Below are positions 16,561 to 25,556 of a stretch of 64,000 nt of DNA, piece by piece. Origin of the DNA: Pseudonocardia terrae (GTDB taxonomy: Bacteria; Actinomycetota; Actinomycetes; Mycobacteriales; Pseudonocardiaceae). The stretch is from the NCBI RefSeq assembly GCF_021343995.1, contig NZ_JAJTTE010000018.1:1-64000 (forward strand), written 5' to 3'. Numbering within the stretch: position 1 is the first letter of the stretch; each line of letters starts with the position of its first letter. A model generated the notes under the pieces. The model was not told where the DNA came from. It did no database searches and worked only from the letters and a program-made list of their open reading frames with translations. The position numbers were made by a program, and so were the translations under genes.

Positions 16561-17814
16561 GTGCCCACGCTCCGAGCACGCATCGCGTCCTGGCTCGTCC
16601 GCCGTCAGCTGGCCCGCATGAACCGGAAGGGACTCGACCTGGGGTCGTTGCTGCCCGACTCCGCGCTCATGCCGCTGCGCCGCGACGGGCTCGACCCGAT
16701 CGCGGCCCTGGCCGAGTCGCGGGAGGCCGCGCCGGTCAGCCGCCTCGACCTGCCGCTGAAGATCGACGTCTGGCTGGTCACCGGGCGGGACGAGGTCCGG
16801 TCCGTCCTCGGCTCGGTCGACACCTACTCCAGCGACTTCAACCACCTCGCCGTGCAGGTCGGGATGGCCGAGAGCGAGAACCCCGGCGGCCTGGGCTTCT
16901 CCGACCCGCCCGTGCACACCCGGCTGCGCAAGGTCCTCACGCCCGAGTTCACGATGCGCCGGCTCGCCCGGCTCACCCCGCGCATCGAGGAGATCGTGGG
17001 GGAGTGCCTCGACCGGATGGACGCCGCCCCGGGCCCGGTCGACCTCGTCGAGGAGTTCGCGCTGCCGATCCCCTCGCTCGTGATCTGCGAGCTGCTCGGG
17101 GTGCCGTACGCCGAGCGCGAGGCGTTCCAGGAGGTCGCCACCGCACGGTTCGACCTGCTCGGCGGGGCCAGCGCCTCGCTCGGCGCGATCTCGGACTCGC
17201 TGGTCTTCCTGCGCGAGCAGGTCAAGAAGCAGCGCGACGAGCCGACCGACGGGCTGCTCGGCATGATCATCCGGGAGCACGGCGACCGGGTCGACGACGA
17301 GGAGCTCGCCGGGCTCGCCGACGGCGTCCTCACCGGCGGGTTCGAGACCACGGCATCGATGCTCGCGCTCGGCAGCATCGCGCTGATGGAGGACCCGGAG
17401 GCCGCCCGGATCGTCCGCGAGGGGGACGCGGGGCCGGTGGTCGAGGAGCTGCTGCGCTACCTCACGGTCGTCCAGGTGGCGTTCCCGCGTTTCGCCACCC
17501 GCGACGTCGAGATCGGTGGGGTCGCGGTGAAGGCGGGCGACGGGGTGATCTGCTCGCTGCTCTCGGCCGACCGGGACGGCGAGGACCTGGAGGCCTTCGA
17601 CCCGCACCGCGCGCCGGCCTCGCACTACGCCTTCGGCCACGGCATCCACCGCTGCATCGGCGCCGAGCTGGCCCGGATGGAGCTGCGCGCCGCCTACCCG
17701 GCCCTGTTCCGCCGCTTCCCCGACCTGCGGCTGGCGGTGCCGGCCGACCAGCTGGAGTTCCGGGACGCCTCGATCGTCTACGGGGTGGAGAAGCTGCCGG
17801 TCCTGGTGCGCTGA
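16561..17814 (+). CDS. Cytochrome P450
   Basis: 417 aa, the normal length for a soluble bacterial P450. The I-helix oxygen-activation motif is GGFETTAS (Glu for the more usual Asp), the K-helix ExxR is in VVEELLRYL, and the heme-thiolate loop is FGHGIHRCIGAELARME with the axial Cys at about residue 365. No ferredoxin or reductase gene accompanies it, so it would use partners encoded elsewhere. The substrate is unknown. It diverges from the TetR gene across 234 bp. Confidence 0.95.
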   Translation: MPTLRARIASWLVRRQLARMNRKGLDLGSLLPDSALMPLRRDGLDPIAALAESREAAPVSRLDLPLKIDVWLVTGRDEVRSVLGSVDTYSSDFNHLAVQVGMAESENPGGLGFSDPPVHTRLRKVLTPEFTMRRLARLTPRIEEIVGECLDRMDAAPGPVDLVEEFALPIPSLVICELLGVPYAEREAFQEVATARFDLLGGASASLGAISDSLVFLREQVKKQRDEPTDGLLGMIIREHGDRVDDEELAGLADGVLTGGFETTASMLALGSIALMEDPEAARIVREGDAGPVVEELLRYLTVVQVAFPRFATRDVEIGGVAVKAGDGVICSLLSADRDGEDLEAFDPHRAPASHYAFGHGIHRCIGAELARMELRAAYPALFRRFPDLRLAVPADQLEFRDASIVYGVEKLPVLVR

Positions 17815-17857
17815 TCCTTCGCGCCCGGGTCGTCGACCCGCTGCGCCCGTCCCGATC

Positions 17858-18577
17858 TCACGCCGCGGAGGGCAGGTCCGCCCGGGCGAGGAAGCCGGCG
17901 ACCACGGCGCGGCAGGCGCCGGCGAGGTCGTCGGCGCGGGTGGTCAGCTCGGCCCGCACCGCGTCGAGGTCCACCTCGGCGGCGACGGCCGCGGCCACCT
18001 CGGGTGACCAGGACTCGGACCAGGCCGCGAACACGTCGGGCGTGATCTCGGGGTGGAACTGCAGGCCGAGGTGGGGCCCGGAGGCGAAGGCCTGCAGGGC
18101 GACGGCGTTGCGGGACAGCTCCTCCGCGCCGGGCGGCAGGGTGAAGGCGTCGTAGTGGAACTCCATCCACCGCCCGGCCAGGAGCACGTCCGGGCGGAGC
18201 GTGTCGAGGTCGACGAGCCCGCGCTCCGGCCCGGGCGCCCGCCCGACGGTCCCGCCCAGCGCCCGGGCGAGCGCCTGCCCACCGAAGCAGATGCCCAGCA
18301 CGGGCGTGTCGACCTCGACGGCCCGGCGCAGGAACGCCAGCTCGGGCGCGAGCCAGGGCAGGTCGTCGTCGTAGGCGGCGTGCGCGGAGCCCATGACCAC
18401 GACGAGGTCGCGGTCGGCCGGGTCCGGTACCCGCCCGCCGCCCAGGAAGGTTCCGATCTCCGCCTCGACGCCGAGCTCGGCGAGGGCGGGCAGGACGGTC
18501 CCCGGGATCCGGTGCTGCCGGACCGGGTCGGTCTCGTGGACGAGGACGAGTGCGCGGGGGGCGAGTGCGCGGGGCAT
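17858..18577 (-). CDS. Class I glutamine amidotransferase-like protein
   Basis: 239 aa. The triad of a GATase1 domain is visible: nucleophile in LGICFGGQALA, and HPEIT near residue 180 supplying His and Glu. The segment RWMEFHYDAF replaces the usual H-W-H/D of GMP-synthase-like stand-alone GATases. It probably hydrolyses gamma-glutamyl amides, but its partner and substrate are unknown. It lies convergent to the P450 gene with a 43-bp gap. Confidence 0.85.
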   Translation of the reverse strand: MPRALAPRALVLVHETDPVRQHRIPGTVLPALAELGVEAEIGTFLGGGRVPDPADRDLVVVMGSAHAAYDDDLPWLAPELAFLRRAVEVDTPVLGICFGGQALARALGGTVGRAPGPERGLVDLDTLRPDVLLAGRWMEFHYDAFTLPPGAEELSRNAVALQAFASGPHLGLQFHPEITPDVFAAWSESWSPEVAAAVAAEVDLDAVRAELTTRADDLAGACRAVVAGFLARADLPSAA

Positions 18578-18680
18578 GCCCCGTGGCTACCGGTTCGCCG
18601 CCCCTCGCGTCCACCCCGCGGCCCCGGGACCGGCGTGGGACGCGGCACAGCGGATGCCGGGCGAACCGCGCCGGGGCCCC

Positions 18681-19283
18681 CTACCCCGCCCCCACCAGCC
18701 GGAGCGCGAACTCCGTCTGCTGCCACACCACCTCGTTCTCGCTGAGCTCGCCCTCCTCGCGGTACCAGGTGGCGAGGCCCATGCCGAGGTCGAGGATCGC
18801 GTAGGAGGCCAGGCGGGCCGAGGGCACGCGGAACCGCCCGGCGGCGACCCCGTCCTCCACCAACCGTCGGAAGGCGCGCTCGTACTCGGCCCGCTTGCCG
18901 AGGACCGTCCCGCGGTGCGGTTCGTCCAGGCTGCGCATCTCGCTGGCGCCGACGAAGGCCTCGAGCCGGTGCCGGGCGTGGAAGCGGATGTGCGCGTCGA
19001 CGGCCCGGCGCAGCCGCTCGACCGGGTCGTCCGTGCCGGCCACCGCCCTGCGGTGCAGCTCCAGCAGCCCGTCCATGGTGGCGGTCATGAGCTCGACGAG
19101 CAGGTCCTGCTTCGACGCGACGTGCTTGTAGAGGCTCGGCCCGCGGATGCCCACGGCCGCGCCGATGTCGGCCATCGTGGTGCCCTCGTAGCCGCGGGCG
19201 GCGAACAGCCCGAGCGCGGCCGCGCGGATCGCGGGGCCCGTGGTCCCCGTGGTTCCCGCAGTCGCCGTGGTCCCCGTTCCCAT
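18681..19283 (-). CDS. TetR-family regulator (acyl-CoA/fatty-acid type)
   Basis: 200 aa. After a Gly/Thr/Ala-rich leader (TTATAGTTGTTG), the HTH is TTMADIGAAVGIRGPSLYKH, then VASKQDLL, matching the TetR group that controls acyl-CoA genes in actinobacteria. It diverges from a FadE36-like phosphotransferase gene. Two matched GGCTA-N8-TAGCC sites lie in the 104-bp spacer, so autoregulation plus control of the neighbour is very likely. Confidence 0.88.
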   Translation of the reverse strand: MGTGTTATAGTTGTTGPAIRAAALGLFAARGYEGTTMADIGAAVGIRGPSLYKHVASKQDLLVELMTATMDGLLELHRRAVAGTDDPVERLRRAVDAHIRFHARHRLEAFVGASEMRSLDEPHRGTVLGKRAEYERAFRRLVEDGVAAGRFRVPSARLASYAILDLGMGLATWYREEGELSENEVVWQQTEFALRLVGAG

Positions 19284-19296
19284 GGCACCCCCTCCC

Positions 19297-19314
19297 GGCT
19301 AACGAGTGATAGCC
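19297..19314. promoter_or_regulatory. TetR operator 1 (GGCTA-N8-TAGCC)
   Basis: GGCTAACGAGTGATAGCC lies 13 bp upstream of the TetR ATG. It shares the GGCTA-N8-TAGCC frame and the GGCTAAC half-site with operator 2, 54 bp away. Confidence 0.7.
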
Positions 19315-19350
19315 GCGACCGTGACAGTACCCCTCGTCGTATGGTCCGAT

Positions 19351-19368
19351 GGCTAGCAGCCGTTAGCC
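19351..19368. promoter_or_regulatory. TetR operator 2 (GGCTA-N8-TAGCC)
   Basis: GGCTAGCAGCCGTTAGCC lies 19 bp upstream of the phosphotransferase GTG, positioned over its promoter. The two copies together are unlikely to be chance. Confidence 0.7.
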
Positions 19369-19387
19369 GTCGAACCGAGGAGGCACC

Positions 19388-20398
19388 GTGGCCGTGCAGG
19401 GACTCGACCTGCCGAAGCTCCAGGCGTACGTCGAGGAGCACGTCCCGGGCACCGGCCCGCTGACCGCCGAGCTGCTGCACGGCGGCCGCTCCAACCTCAC
19501 CTACCGGCTCACCGACGGCACCTCGACCTGGGTGCTGCGCCGGCCCCCGCTCGGGGGGCTCACGCCCTCGGCGCACGACATGAAGCGCGAGTACACCGTG
19601 GTCGCGGCGCTGTACGGGCACGGCGTGCCGGTCGCGCGCCCGATCGTGCAGTGCGAGGACGACTCGGTGATCGGGGCGCCGTTCGCGGTCGTCGAGTTCG
19701 TGGACGGCCGGGTCGTCCGCACCCGTGACGAGCTCGACGCCCTCACCGACGCCGAGGTGCACGACTGCGCCTTCGCGCTGATCGACGCCCTGGCCGCGCT
19801 GCACGCCGTCGACCCGGCCTCGGTCGGGCTGGAGAGGTTCGGGAAGGCGCAGGGCTACCTCGGCCGGCAGGTCCGGCGCTGGTACGACCAGTGGACGCGG
19901 GTGCAGACGCGGCCGCTCCCGGACGTCGAGACCCTCCACGAGCGGCTCGCCGCGATCACTCCGGAGGAGTCCGGCGCGTCGATCGTGCACGGCGACTTCC
20001 GCATCGACAACGCGATCCTCGGGCCCACGGACGTCACCGAGGTGCGCGCCCTCGTGGACTGGGAGATGTCCACGCTCGGCGACCCGCTCTCGGACCTCGG
20101 CCTGCACATCGCCTACTCCGACCCGGCCTTCGACCCGGTGCTCGCGGGCGGGGCGGCGGCCACCTCGACCCGCATGCCCGCGGCCGACGACCTGGCGGCG
20201 CGCTACGCCAAGACCTCCGGTCGCGACGTCGCCGACTGGCACTTCTACCTGGCCCTCGGCTACTTCAAGGCGGCCGTGATCGCCGAGGGCATCCACGCCC
20301 GGTTCGTGGCGGGGCAGACCCTCGGCGAGGGCTTCGAGACGGTCGGCGGCGCGGTCGAGCCCCTCGCGGCCGCCGGCGTCCGGGCACTCGGGAGCTAG
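19388..20398 (+). CDS. Phosphotransferase-family protein (APH fold, FadE36/ACAD10-like)
   Basis: 336 aa. Aminoglycoside-phosphotransferase-type kinase: GGRSNLTYRL nucleotide loop, VLRRPP with the beta-3 Lys position occupied by Arg, catalytic loop IVHGDFRIDNAIL, and metal Asp in LVDWEMSTLGDPLSDLG. The family is annotated as FadE36 in mycobacteria and resembles the kinase part of ACAD10/11, which acts on 4-hydroxyacyl-CoAs. The acyl-CoA-type TetR next door fits that role (inference). A TAG stop is shared within CTAG with the convergent gene. Confidence 0.88.
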   Translation: MAVQGLDLPKLQAYVEEHVPGTGPLTAELLHGGRSNLTYRLTDGTSTWVLRRPPLGGLTPSAHDMKREYTVVAALYGHGVPVARPIVQCEDDSVIGAPFAVVEFVDGRVVRTRDELDALTDAEVHDCAFALIDALAALHAVDPASVGLERFGKAQGYLGRQVRRWYDQWTRVQTRPLPDVETLHERLAAITPEESGASIVHGDFRIDNAILGPTDVTEVRALVDWEMSTLGDPLSDLGLHIAYSDPAFDPVLAGGAAATSTRMPAADDLAARYAKTSGRDVADWHFYLALGYFKAAVIAEGIHARFVAGQTLGEGFETVGGAVEPLAAAGVRALGS

Positions 20399-21132
20399 CT
20401 CGCCACGCGGGTCCGGTACAGCAGCAGGGTGTCGCGGCCGAAGGACCACGCCAGCGCGGTGAGGGCCACGGCCAGGAGCTCGACGGCGACCGCCACCGGC
20501 AGGATGCCGGCCGCCGCGACGACGAGCACGATCCCCTGCGCCGCGGCCACGGCCTTCGCGGAGAACCGGGCCGGGAGGCTGCCGGTCAGCCACGGCAGCA
20601 GCCAGCCGGCGGCGACGAACGCGTACCGCAGCCCGCCGATGGCCAGCACCCAGGGCCCGGTCACGGCGGCGACCTGCACGCTCAGCACGAGCAGCAGGTA
20701 GGCGTCGGTCTCCATGTCGAACCGCGCGCCCAGGGCGCTCACGGTGCCGGTGCGCCGGGCCACCCGCCCGTCGACGAAGTCGAGCGCCAGCGCGACCGTG
20801 GCCAGTCCGACGAGCGGGACCACCGCCGGCTCGGCCGACCCGATCCCGTCGACGACGAGGGCCGTCACGCCCCCGATCAGCACCGCCCGGCCGAGCGTGA
20901 CCAGGTCGGCGGGCCCCAGGGCCCCCGTGCCCGCGCGCCGGGCCGCGCCGGCGAGCAGTGCGTGCAGCCCGGCCGCGTAGGCGACCCCGGCCAGCCACCC
21001 GGCGGGACCGAGGCCGGCCGCCGTCGTGAGCGCGGCGAGCAGCACGAGCTGGAGGACGGCCGCGGCGGCCTGCTGCCGGTCGAGCGGCAGGGCCGTGCCG
21101 GGGGACGTCGTCAGGGGGCTCTGCAGGTACAC
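20395..21132 (-). CDS. CDP-alcohol phosphatidyltransferase family membrane protein
   Basis: 245 aa from the GTG at 21132. It has about six helices, with the complete catalytic signature D-G-x2-A-R-x8-G-x3-D-x3-D in DFVDGRVARRTG and ALGARFDMETDAY. It transfers a phosphatidyl or similar group from a CDP-linked donor to an alcohol at the inner membrane. The acceptor cannot be predicted. It diverges from the methyltransferase gene with a 46-bp spacer, and a joint role in modifying a membrane lipid or glycan is inference. Confidence 0.85.
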   Translation of the reverse strand: MYLQSPLTTSPGTALPLDRQQAAAAVLQLVLLAALTTAAGLGPAGWLAGVAYAAGLHALLAGAARRAGTGALGPADLVTLGRAVLIGGVTALVVDGIGSAEPAVVPLVGLATVALALDFVDGRVARRTGTVSALGARFDMETDAYLLLVLSVQVAAVTGPWVLAIGGLRYAFVAAGWLLPWLTGSLPARFSAKAVAAAQGIVLVVAAAGILPVAVAVELLAVALTALAWSFGRDTLLLYRTRVAS

Positions 21133-21178
21133 ACTCGCTACACGGACGGGTGGCGGCGACGGTTCAACGGAGGCGCGG

Positions 21179-21976
21179 ATGGAGTGGGACGCGAAGCTGA
21201 GTACCCCGGGATCGCCGGTGTGTGCACCGGACTGGCTGGCCCTGCGGGAGCCGGCCGACGCCGAGGCCCGGGCCGCCGACCTCGTCGCGCCCCTGCGCGC
21301 CCTGGAGCCGCCGCTCGTGGTCCGCGACCTCGGGTGCGGCAGCGGGTCGATGGGTCGCTGGCTCGCCCCGCGGCTGCCCCGCCCCCAACGGTGGTTCCTG
21401 CACGACCGCGACCCGCGGCTGCTGGCGATCGCGGCGGAGAGCGTCCCCGGCGAGCCGGTGCAGGGTGACCTGGCCGCGCTCACCGATCTCACGGGCACCA
21501 CGCTGGTGACCTGCTCGGCCCTGCTCGACCTGCTCACCGCGGAGGAGGTGCACCGGCTCGCCCGGCTCTGCGTCGAGGCCGGTGCCGCGGCGCTGTTCAC
21601 CCTGTCCGTGACGGGCGGCGCCCGCCTGACCCCGGCCGAGCCGCTCGACGCCCGGCTGGCCGCCGCGTTCGACGCCCACCAGCGCCGGGTCGTCGCCGGC
21701 CACCGGCTGCTCGGGCCCGACGCCGGCGCGGTGGCGGCCGAGGCGTTCCATGCCCTCGGCGCCACCGTGACGACCCGGCCGAGCCCCTGGCGGCTCGGGC
21801 CCGCGCACCCGGAGCTCACCGAGGAGTGGCTGCGCGGCTGGATCGCCGCCGCGTGCGAGCACGAGCCCGCCCTGGCCGGGGAGGCCGGCCCCTACCTGCG
21901 ACGACGACTCATGGCCCTCGCCGCGGGCGAGCTGCGGGCCGAGGTCGGGCACGTCGACCTGCTGGCCCTCACCTGA
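21179..21976 (+). CDS. Class I SAM-dependent methyltransferase
   Basis: 265 aa from the ATG at 21179, which has an ACGGAGG ribosome site. Motif I is VRDLGCGSGSMGRW (E/DxGxGxG form), with the acidic strand-2 end in FLHDRDPRLLAIA and motif IV-like TLVTCSALLDLL. The substrate is unknown. It ends 8 bp inside the convergent sulfatase-like gene. Clusters of methyltransferase, CDP-alcohol transferase and membrane sulfatase-fold protein occur in other actinobacteria (recalled association). Confidence 0.85.
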   Translation: MEWDAKLSTPGSPVCAPDWLALREPADAEARAADLVAPLRALEPPLVVRDLGCGSGSMGRWLAPRLPRPQRWFLHDRDPRLLAIAAESVPGEPVQGDLAALTDLTGTTLVTCSALLDLLTAEEVHRLARLCVEAGAAALFTLSVTGGARLTPAEPLDARLAAAFDAHQRRVVAGHRLLGPDAGAVAAEAFHALGATVTTRPSPWRLGPAHPELTEEWLRGWIAAACEHEPALAGEAGPYLRRRLMALAAGELRAEVGHVDLLALT

Positions 21977-23636
21977 ACGTGTCGAGGAACCGGTCGCGGA
22001 AGGCGTCCATCCGCCAGACCGGCGCCTCGGGGGCGGGCTTCAGCCCCGGCTGCCACTGCCACCCGGCGACCTTGTCGAGCACCGATCTGTCCTTGGTGAC
22101 GACCGAGATCGGGACGTCGTGGTTCGGGCTGCCGCCGGTGATGATCGGGGCGGCCTGGTGGTCGCCGAGCACGATCAGCACGAGGTTGTCGTTGCCGTAG
22201 TTCTTCACCCACGACACCAGCGAGTCGAGCGAGTACTGGATCGTGCGCCGGTAGCTGTCGCGCACCCGGGCCGGGTCGCTCCACACGGTGTCCGGCGGGT
22301 CGGCGGCGCGCACCTCCTCGTCGTACACGCTGCCGTCGCCCAGGGAGTTCCAGTCCCGCATCGTCGGCACCGGGGTCCAGGGCACGTGGCTGGAGGTCAG
22401 CGTGACCTCGCTCATCAGCGGGCCGCGGCCGGGCACGCCGTACTCGAGCTGCTGGAACTTCGACAGTGCGAACTGGTCCGGCATCGGGGACCAGCTGTAG
22501 TTCAGGCCGTGGTAGCCGAGGGCGTGGACGTCGTAGTGCTGGTCGACGCCGTAGAAGTCCCCCTCGGGCCAGGGCTCGTTGGTCCCGGGCATCACGTCGG
22601 CAGTGCGCCAGTCCGCGCGCTGGAACGCCTTGGTCAGCGTGAGCCGGTTGCTGGAGGTGAGGCTCCGGTAGCGCTGCTGGTTGTCGATCCACAGCCCGGA
22701 CAGGAAGGTCGCGTGGGCGAGCCAGCTGCCGCCGCCGGCGATCGGCGAGGTCAGCCAGCCGCTGCGGGAGCCGAACCCGGCGGACGCGAGGTCCCGGTCG
22801 CCCTGCGCCAGCGTCGCGCCGACGCCGGCCGCGTACTGCGGGTCCTCGACGGCGCTGCGGCCGTAGCTCTCCACGTACGCGACCACGACGTCCTTGCCCT
22901 TCAGCGACGTGAGCAGCTGGTCGGGCGGGGTGTCGCCGAAGACGTCGACGGCGGACTGCCGCGCGAACTCGCGCTCGTCGGCGAGGCTGACCGGGACCTG
23001 CTTCGCCGTGGCCCACGCCAGGGAGGCGGCGCTGCGGGAGGCGAACGGGACCGGGGGCGCGAGCTGCGCCGCGAGCACCGCGCACACCACCCAGGCCGCG
23101 GTGAGGGACGCGAGCACCCCGGCGCTCACCCGGCGGCGCTCACCCAGGAGCCGCGCCAGCCGGCGCACCGCCAGCGCCATCAGCACCGGCACCGCGACGA
23201 CGAGCAGCCCCGCCGCGACCAGCGCCGCGAGCCCGCCGGCCCGGCCGAACGACTCGTTCAGGAAGTCGACGGCGTTGCCGAGCAGCACGCCGTCGAGCAC
23301 GGGGTCGAAGGGGCGGACCAGCACCGCACGGAAGCCCAGGTCGGTGATCCGCAGCAGGAGCAGGACGCCGAGCAGCGCCCCGAGGACCAGCGCGACGACC
23401 CGGCGGGCCCGGCCACGCAGCACGAGCAGCAGCGCCGCCCCGGCGAGACCCTCGACCGGGAGCCGCAGGAAGGCGAGCGGCTCGAGCTGCACGACCTCCG
23501 CCGGCGTGGTGAGCGCGACCAGCACGAACACCGCGGCGAGCGCCGTGAGCAGCACCGACCCGACCCGCCGGGCCAGGCGCGGGCGGTCGCGCGGCGCCGG
23601 CGGGGGCGCGGTGTCGGGCGGGGCGGTCACGGTCAT
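21969..23636 (-). CDS. Membrane-anchored sulfatase/LTA-synthase-like protein
   Basis: 555 aa from the ATG at 23636 (GAGGAGT ribosome site). About five N-terminal helices span residues 20-220. The extracytoplasmic alkaline-phosphatase-fold domain runs ~260-555 with VVVAYVESYGRSAVED (metal and nucleophile region), a SWLAHATFLSG segment, HVPWTP and LIVLGDHQ (metal-binding Asp-His). Relatives are lipoteichoic-acid synthases and phosphoethanolamine/phosphoglycerol transferases. It probably transfers a phospho-alcohol onto an envelope glycan or lipid (inference). Confidence 0.85.
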   Translation of the reverse strand: MTVTAPPDTAPPPAPRDRPRLARRVGSVLLTALAAVFVLVALTTPAEVVQLEPLAFLRLPVEGLAGAALLLVLRGRARRVVALVLGALLGVLLLLRITDLGFRAVLVRPFDPVLDGVLLGNAVDFLNESFGRAGGLAALVAAGLLVVAVPVLMALAVRRLARLLGERRRVSAGVLASLTAAWVVCAVLAAQLAPPVPFASRSAASLAWATAKQVPVSLADEREFARQSAVDVFGDTPPDQLLTSLKGKDVVVAYVESYGRSAVEDPQYAAGVGATLAQGDRDLASAGFGSRSGWLTSPIAGGGSWLAHATFLSGLWIDNQQRYRSLTSSNRLTLTKAFQRADWRTADVMPGTNEPWPEGDFYGVDQHYDVHALGYHGLNYSWSPMPDQFALSKFQQLEYGVPGRGPLMSEVTLTSSHVPWTPVPTMRDWNSLGDGSVYDEEVRAADPPDTVWSDPARVRDSYRRTIQYSLDSLVSWVKNYGNDNLVLIVLGDHQAAPIITGGSPNHDVPISVVTKDRSVLDKVAGWQWQPGLKPAPEAPVWRMDAFRDRFLDTFR

Positions 23637-23724
23637 GCGTGGTACTCCTCGGCGCGGTGCACCGGTACCCCGAGCGGGCGCCGGCACCAGAGGACACGGG
23701 CGGCGGCCCGCCGCGGTTCACCCG

Positions 23725-24155
23725 TCAGCCGAGCGGCTCCGCCTCGTCGCCCGTGCGGATCGTCACACCGGGGGTGTCCGGCACGAGGTTCGTCCCGAAC
23801 ACGAGGTGAGCCACGCGGCCGCCTCCTCGCCGGCGACGAGTGGCCTTGACCCGGTCGCGCCACACCTCGACGTCGACGAGCGGGCCGCCCGCGGGCACCG
23901 GCACGGCCAGCGGTGCGACGCCGGGACCCCGCAGGACGAGGCCCTCGCCGTCGGGTTCGGGGCGGACCAGCACGAGCCGGGGCAGTGCGCGGGCGGTGAC
24001 GAACGTGCCGTCGGGCTCGGTGACCATCCAGCGGCGGTCGCCGGCCAGTCCCCACGGTCGACGCGGGCCTCCGTGAGGTCGGTGCCCCGGCAGGACTTCA
24101 CGGGGTACCGGGCCAGCCGGCTCACGACGAGCGTCACCCGCCCGAGCCTGATCAC
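23725..24155 (-). pseudogene. MOSC-domain protein remnant (frameshift plus internal deletion)
   Basis: The GTG at 24155 opens a MOSC N-terminal beta barrel (LARYPVKSCRGTDLTEARVD). One missing base near 24045 breaks the frame; the next segment, WGLAGDRRWMVTEPDGTFVT, is in another frame. After VEVWRDRVKA the protein jumps frame again (VAGEEAAAWLTS) and then directly to what looks like the C-terminal end of a MOSC domain (VFGTNLVPDTPG, then VTIRTGDEAEPLG). More than 100 residues of the catalytic core are missing, so this is decay and not just a sequencing slip. Confidence 0.7.
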
Positions 24156-24190
24156 CGGCGCGGCGGCGGCTCGGGCGGCAGGATCGGGCC

Positions 24191-24739
24191 GTGCGCGCGT
24201 TCGTTGCCCTGGTCCCGCCGCCGGAGGCGGTCGCCGAGCTGGCCGACGCCGTGGCGGCGGTGCGCCGGGACCACCGCGTGGCCCGGTGGACGCCGCCGGA
24301 GCAGTGGCACCTCACCCTCGCCTTCCTCGGCGAGATCGACGAGCCGACGCTCGACGGGGTGCGGGCGGGCCTGGCCGCCGTCGCCGCCCGCTCCGCGCCG
24401 GTCGAGCTCGCGCTCTCCGGCGCCGGGCGGTTCGGCGAGCGGGTGCTGTGGACCGGGTTCGCCGGCGACACGGACGCGCTCGCCGCCCTCGCCGCCGGGG
24501 TGGCCGCGGCCGCCCGCACCGCCGGCGTCGCGCTCGAGGACCGGGACTTCCGTGCCCACCTCACGCTGGCCCGCGGCCGGGGCGGGGTGAGCGGGCTCGG
24601 CCAGGTCGTCCGGGCATTGTCCGGGTTCGCCGGACGGCGGTGGCGGGCCGAGACGCTGCACCTGGTCCGCAGCCGCCCCGGCCCGCGCTACGACGACCTC
24701 GCGACCTGGCGGCTCGCCGGCGGCCTCACCGACCGGTGA
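24191..24739 (+). CDS. thpR: RNA 2',3'-cyclic phosphodiesterase
   Basis: 182 aa, normal for the 2H phosphoesterase ThpR/LigT. The two catalytic H-x-T-x motifs are HLTLAF (about residue 37) and HLTLAR (about residue 121), with the N-terminal MRAFVALVPP strand. It hydrolyses 2',3'-cyclic ends of RNA to 2'-phosphate. It starts with a GTG six bases after a CAGGAT -10-like box. Its last 14 bases overlap the convergent LLM gene. Confidence 0.9.
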   Translation: MRAFVALVPPPEAVAELADAVAAVRRDHRVARWTPPEQWHLTLAFLGEIDEPTLDGVRAGLAAVAARSAPVELALSGAGRFGERVLWTGFAGDTDALAALAAGVAAAARTAGVALEDRDFRAHLTLARGRGGVSGLGQVVRALSGFAGRRWRAETLHLVRSRPGPRYDDLATWRLAGGLTDR

Positions 24740-25556
24740 GCCGCTCCACCACCGGCGCCAGCGCCTCGGCGAACGCCTCGCTCACGGCCAGGTAGCTCAC
24801 GCCCAGCTCGGCCCGGCGGCGTTCGAGCTCGGCGACCATCTCGTCGGACGTGCCGCGCAGCACCGCGAGGGTGTCCGGGGCGCGCAGCGCCTCCACCGCG
24901 CCCGGGCCCGCCCAGCGGACCGCCCACTCCGGGATCTCGTCGCCGACCACGAAGACGTTCATCGCGATCTCGAGGTCGCGGTCGCCGGCGCGGGACCGTA
25001 GGTCCGCGGCCATCCGCCGCACCTCCGGCCGGGGGGTGGTGGGCCGCGCCGCGAGGGTCACGACGTCGGCCACCTCGGCGGCCAGGCCGAGGGCCTTCGG
25101 CCCGGACGCGGCCATCAGCACCGGGGTGTGGACCGGGGTCTCGGCGCGGCCGTCGAGCTCGCGCAACGCGGTGATCGCCGCCCGGACCTGCTCGAGCCGC
25201 TCGGCCGCGGTGCCCCAGGGCATGCCGAGCGCCTCGGCCTCGGCGCGGGCGTCGGGCCGGCCGGTGCCGATGCCCAGGTCGAACCGGCCGCCGGTCAGCG
25301 CGGTCATCGTGTGCGCCTCCCAGGCCGTGGTGCGCGGCGTCCGCAGCGGCCCGGCCAGCACGAACGGGCACACCCGGAGGTCGGGCGCGGCCGCGGCGGC
25401 CGTCGCGAGCGCGGGCAGCGGGGCGTGCAGGTGCAGGTTGTCCGGGGTGAGCAGGGTCGAGTAGCCCAGCTCGGCGACGCGTCGGGCGCGGGCGGCCCAG
25501 GCCTCGCCCGGTCCCTGCGGCGCCGCGACGATCCCGAAGCGGAACGGCCGGCTCAT
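24726..25556 (-). CDS. LLM-class (probably F420-dependent) oxidoreductase
   Basis: 276 aa, a bacterial-luciferase-like TIM barrel: GIVAAPQGPGEAWAARARRV at the N-terminus, LLTPDNLHLHAPLP, and GGRFDLGIGTGRPDARAE with downstream GTAAERLEQV. This short form is common among F420-dependent LLM enzymes of actinobacteria. The cofactor is inferred from family. It is translationally coupled (ATGA) to the upstream membrane-protein gene. Confidence 0.87.
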   Translation of the reverse strand: MSRPFRFGIVAAPQGPGEAWAARARRVAELGYSTLLTPDNLHLHAPLPALATAAAAAPDLRVCPFVLAGPLRTPRTTAWEAHTMTALTGGRFDLGIGTGRPDARAEAEALGMPWGTAAERLEQVRAAITALRELDGRAETPVHTPVLMAASGPKALGLAAEVADVVTLAARPTTPRPEVRRMAADLRSRAGDRDLEIAMNVFVVGDEIPEWAVRWAGPGAVEALRAPDTLAVLRGTSDEMVAELERRRAELGVSYLAVSEAFAEALAPVVERLTGR

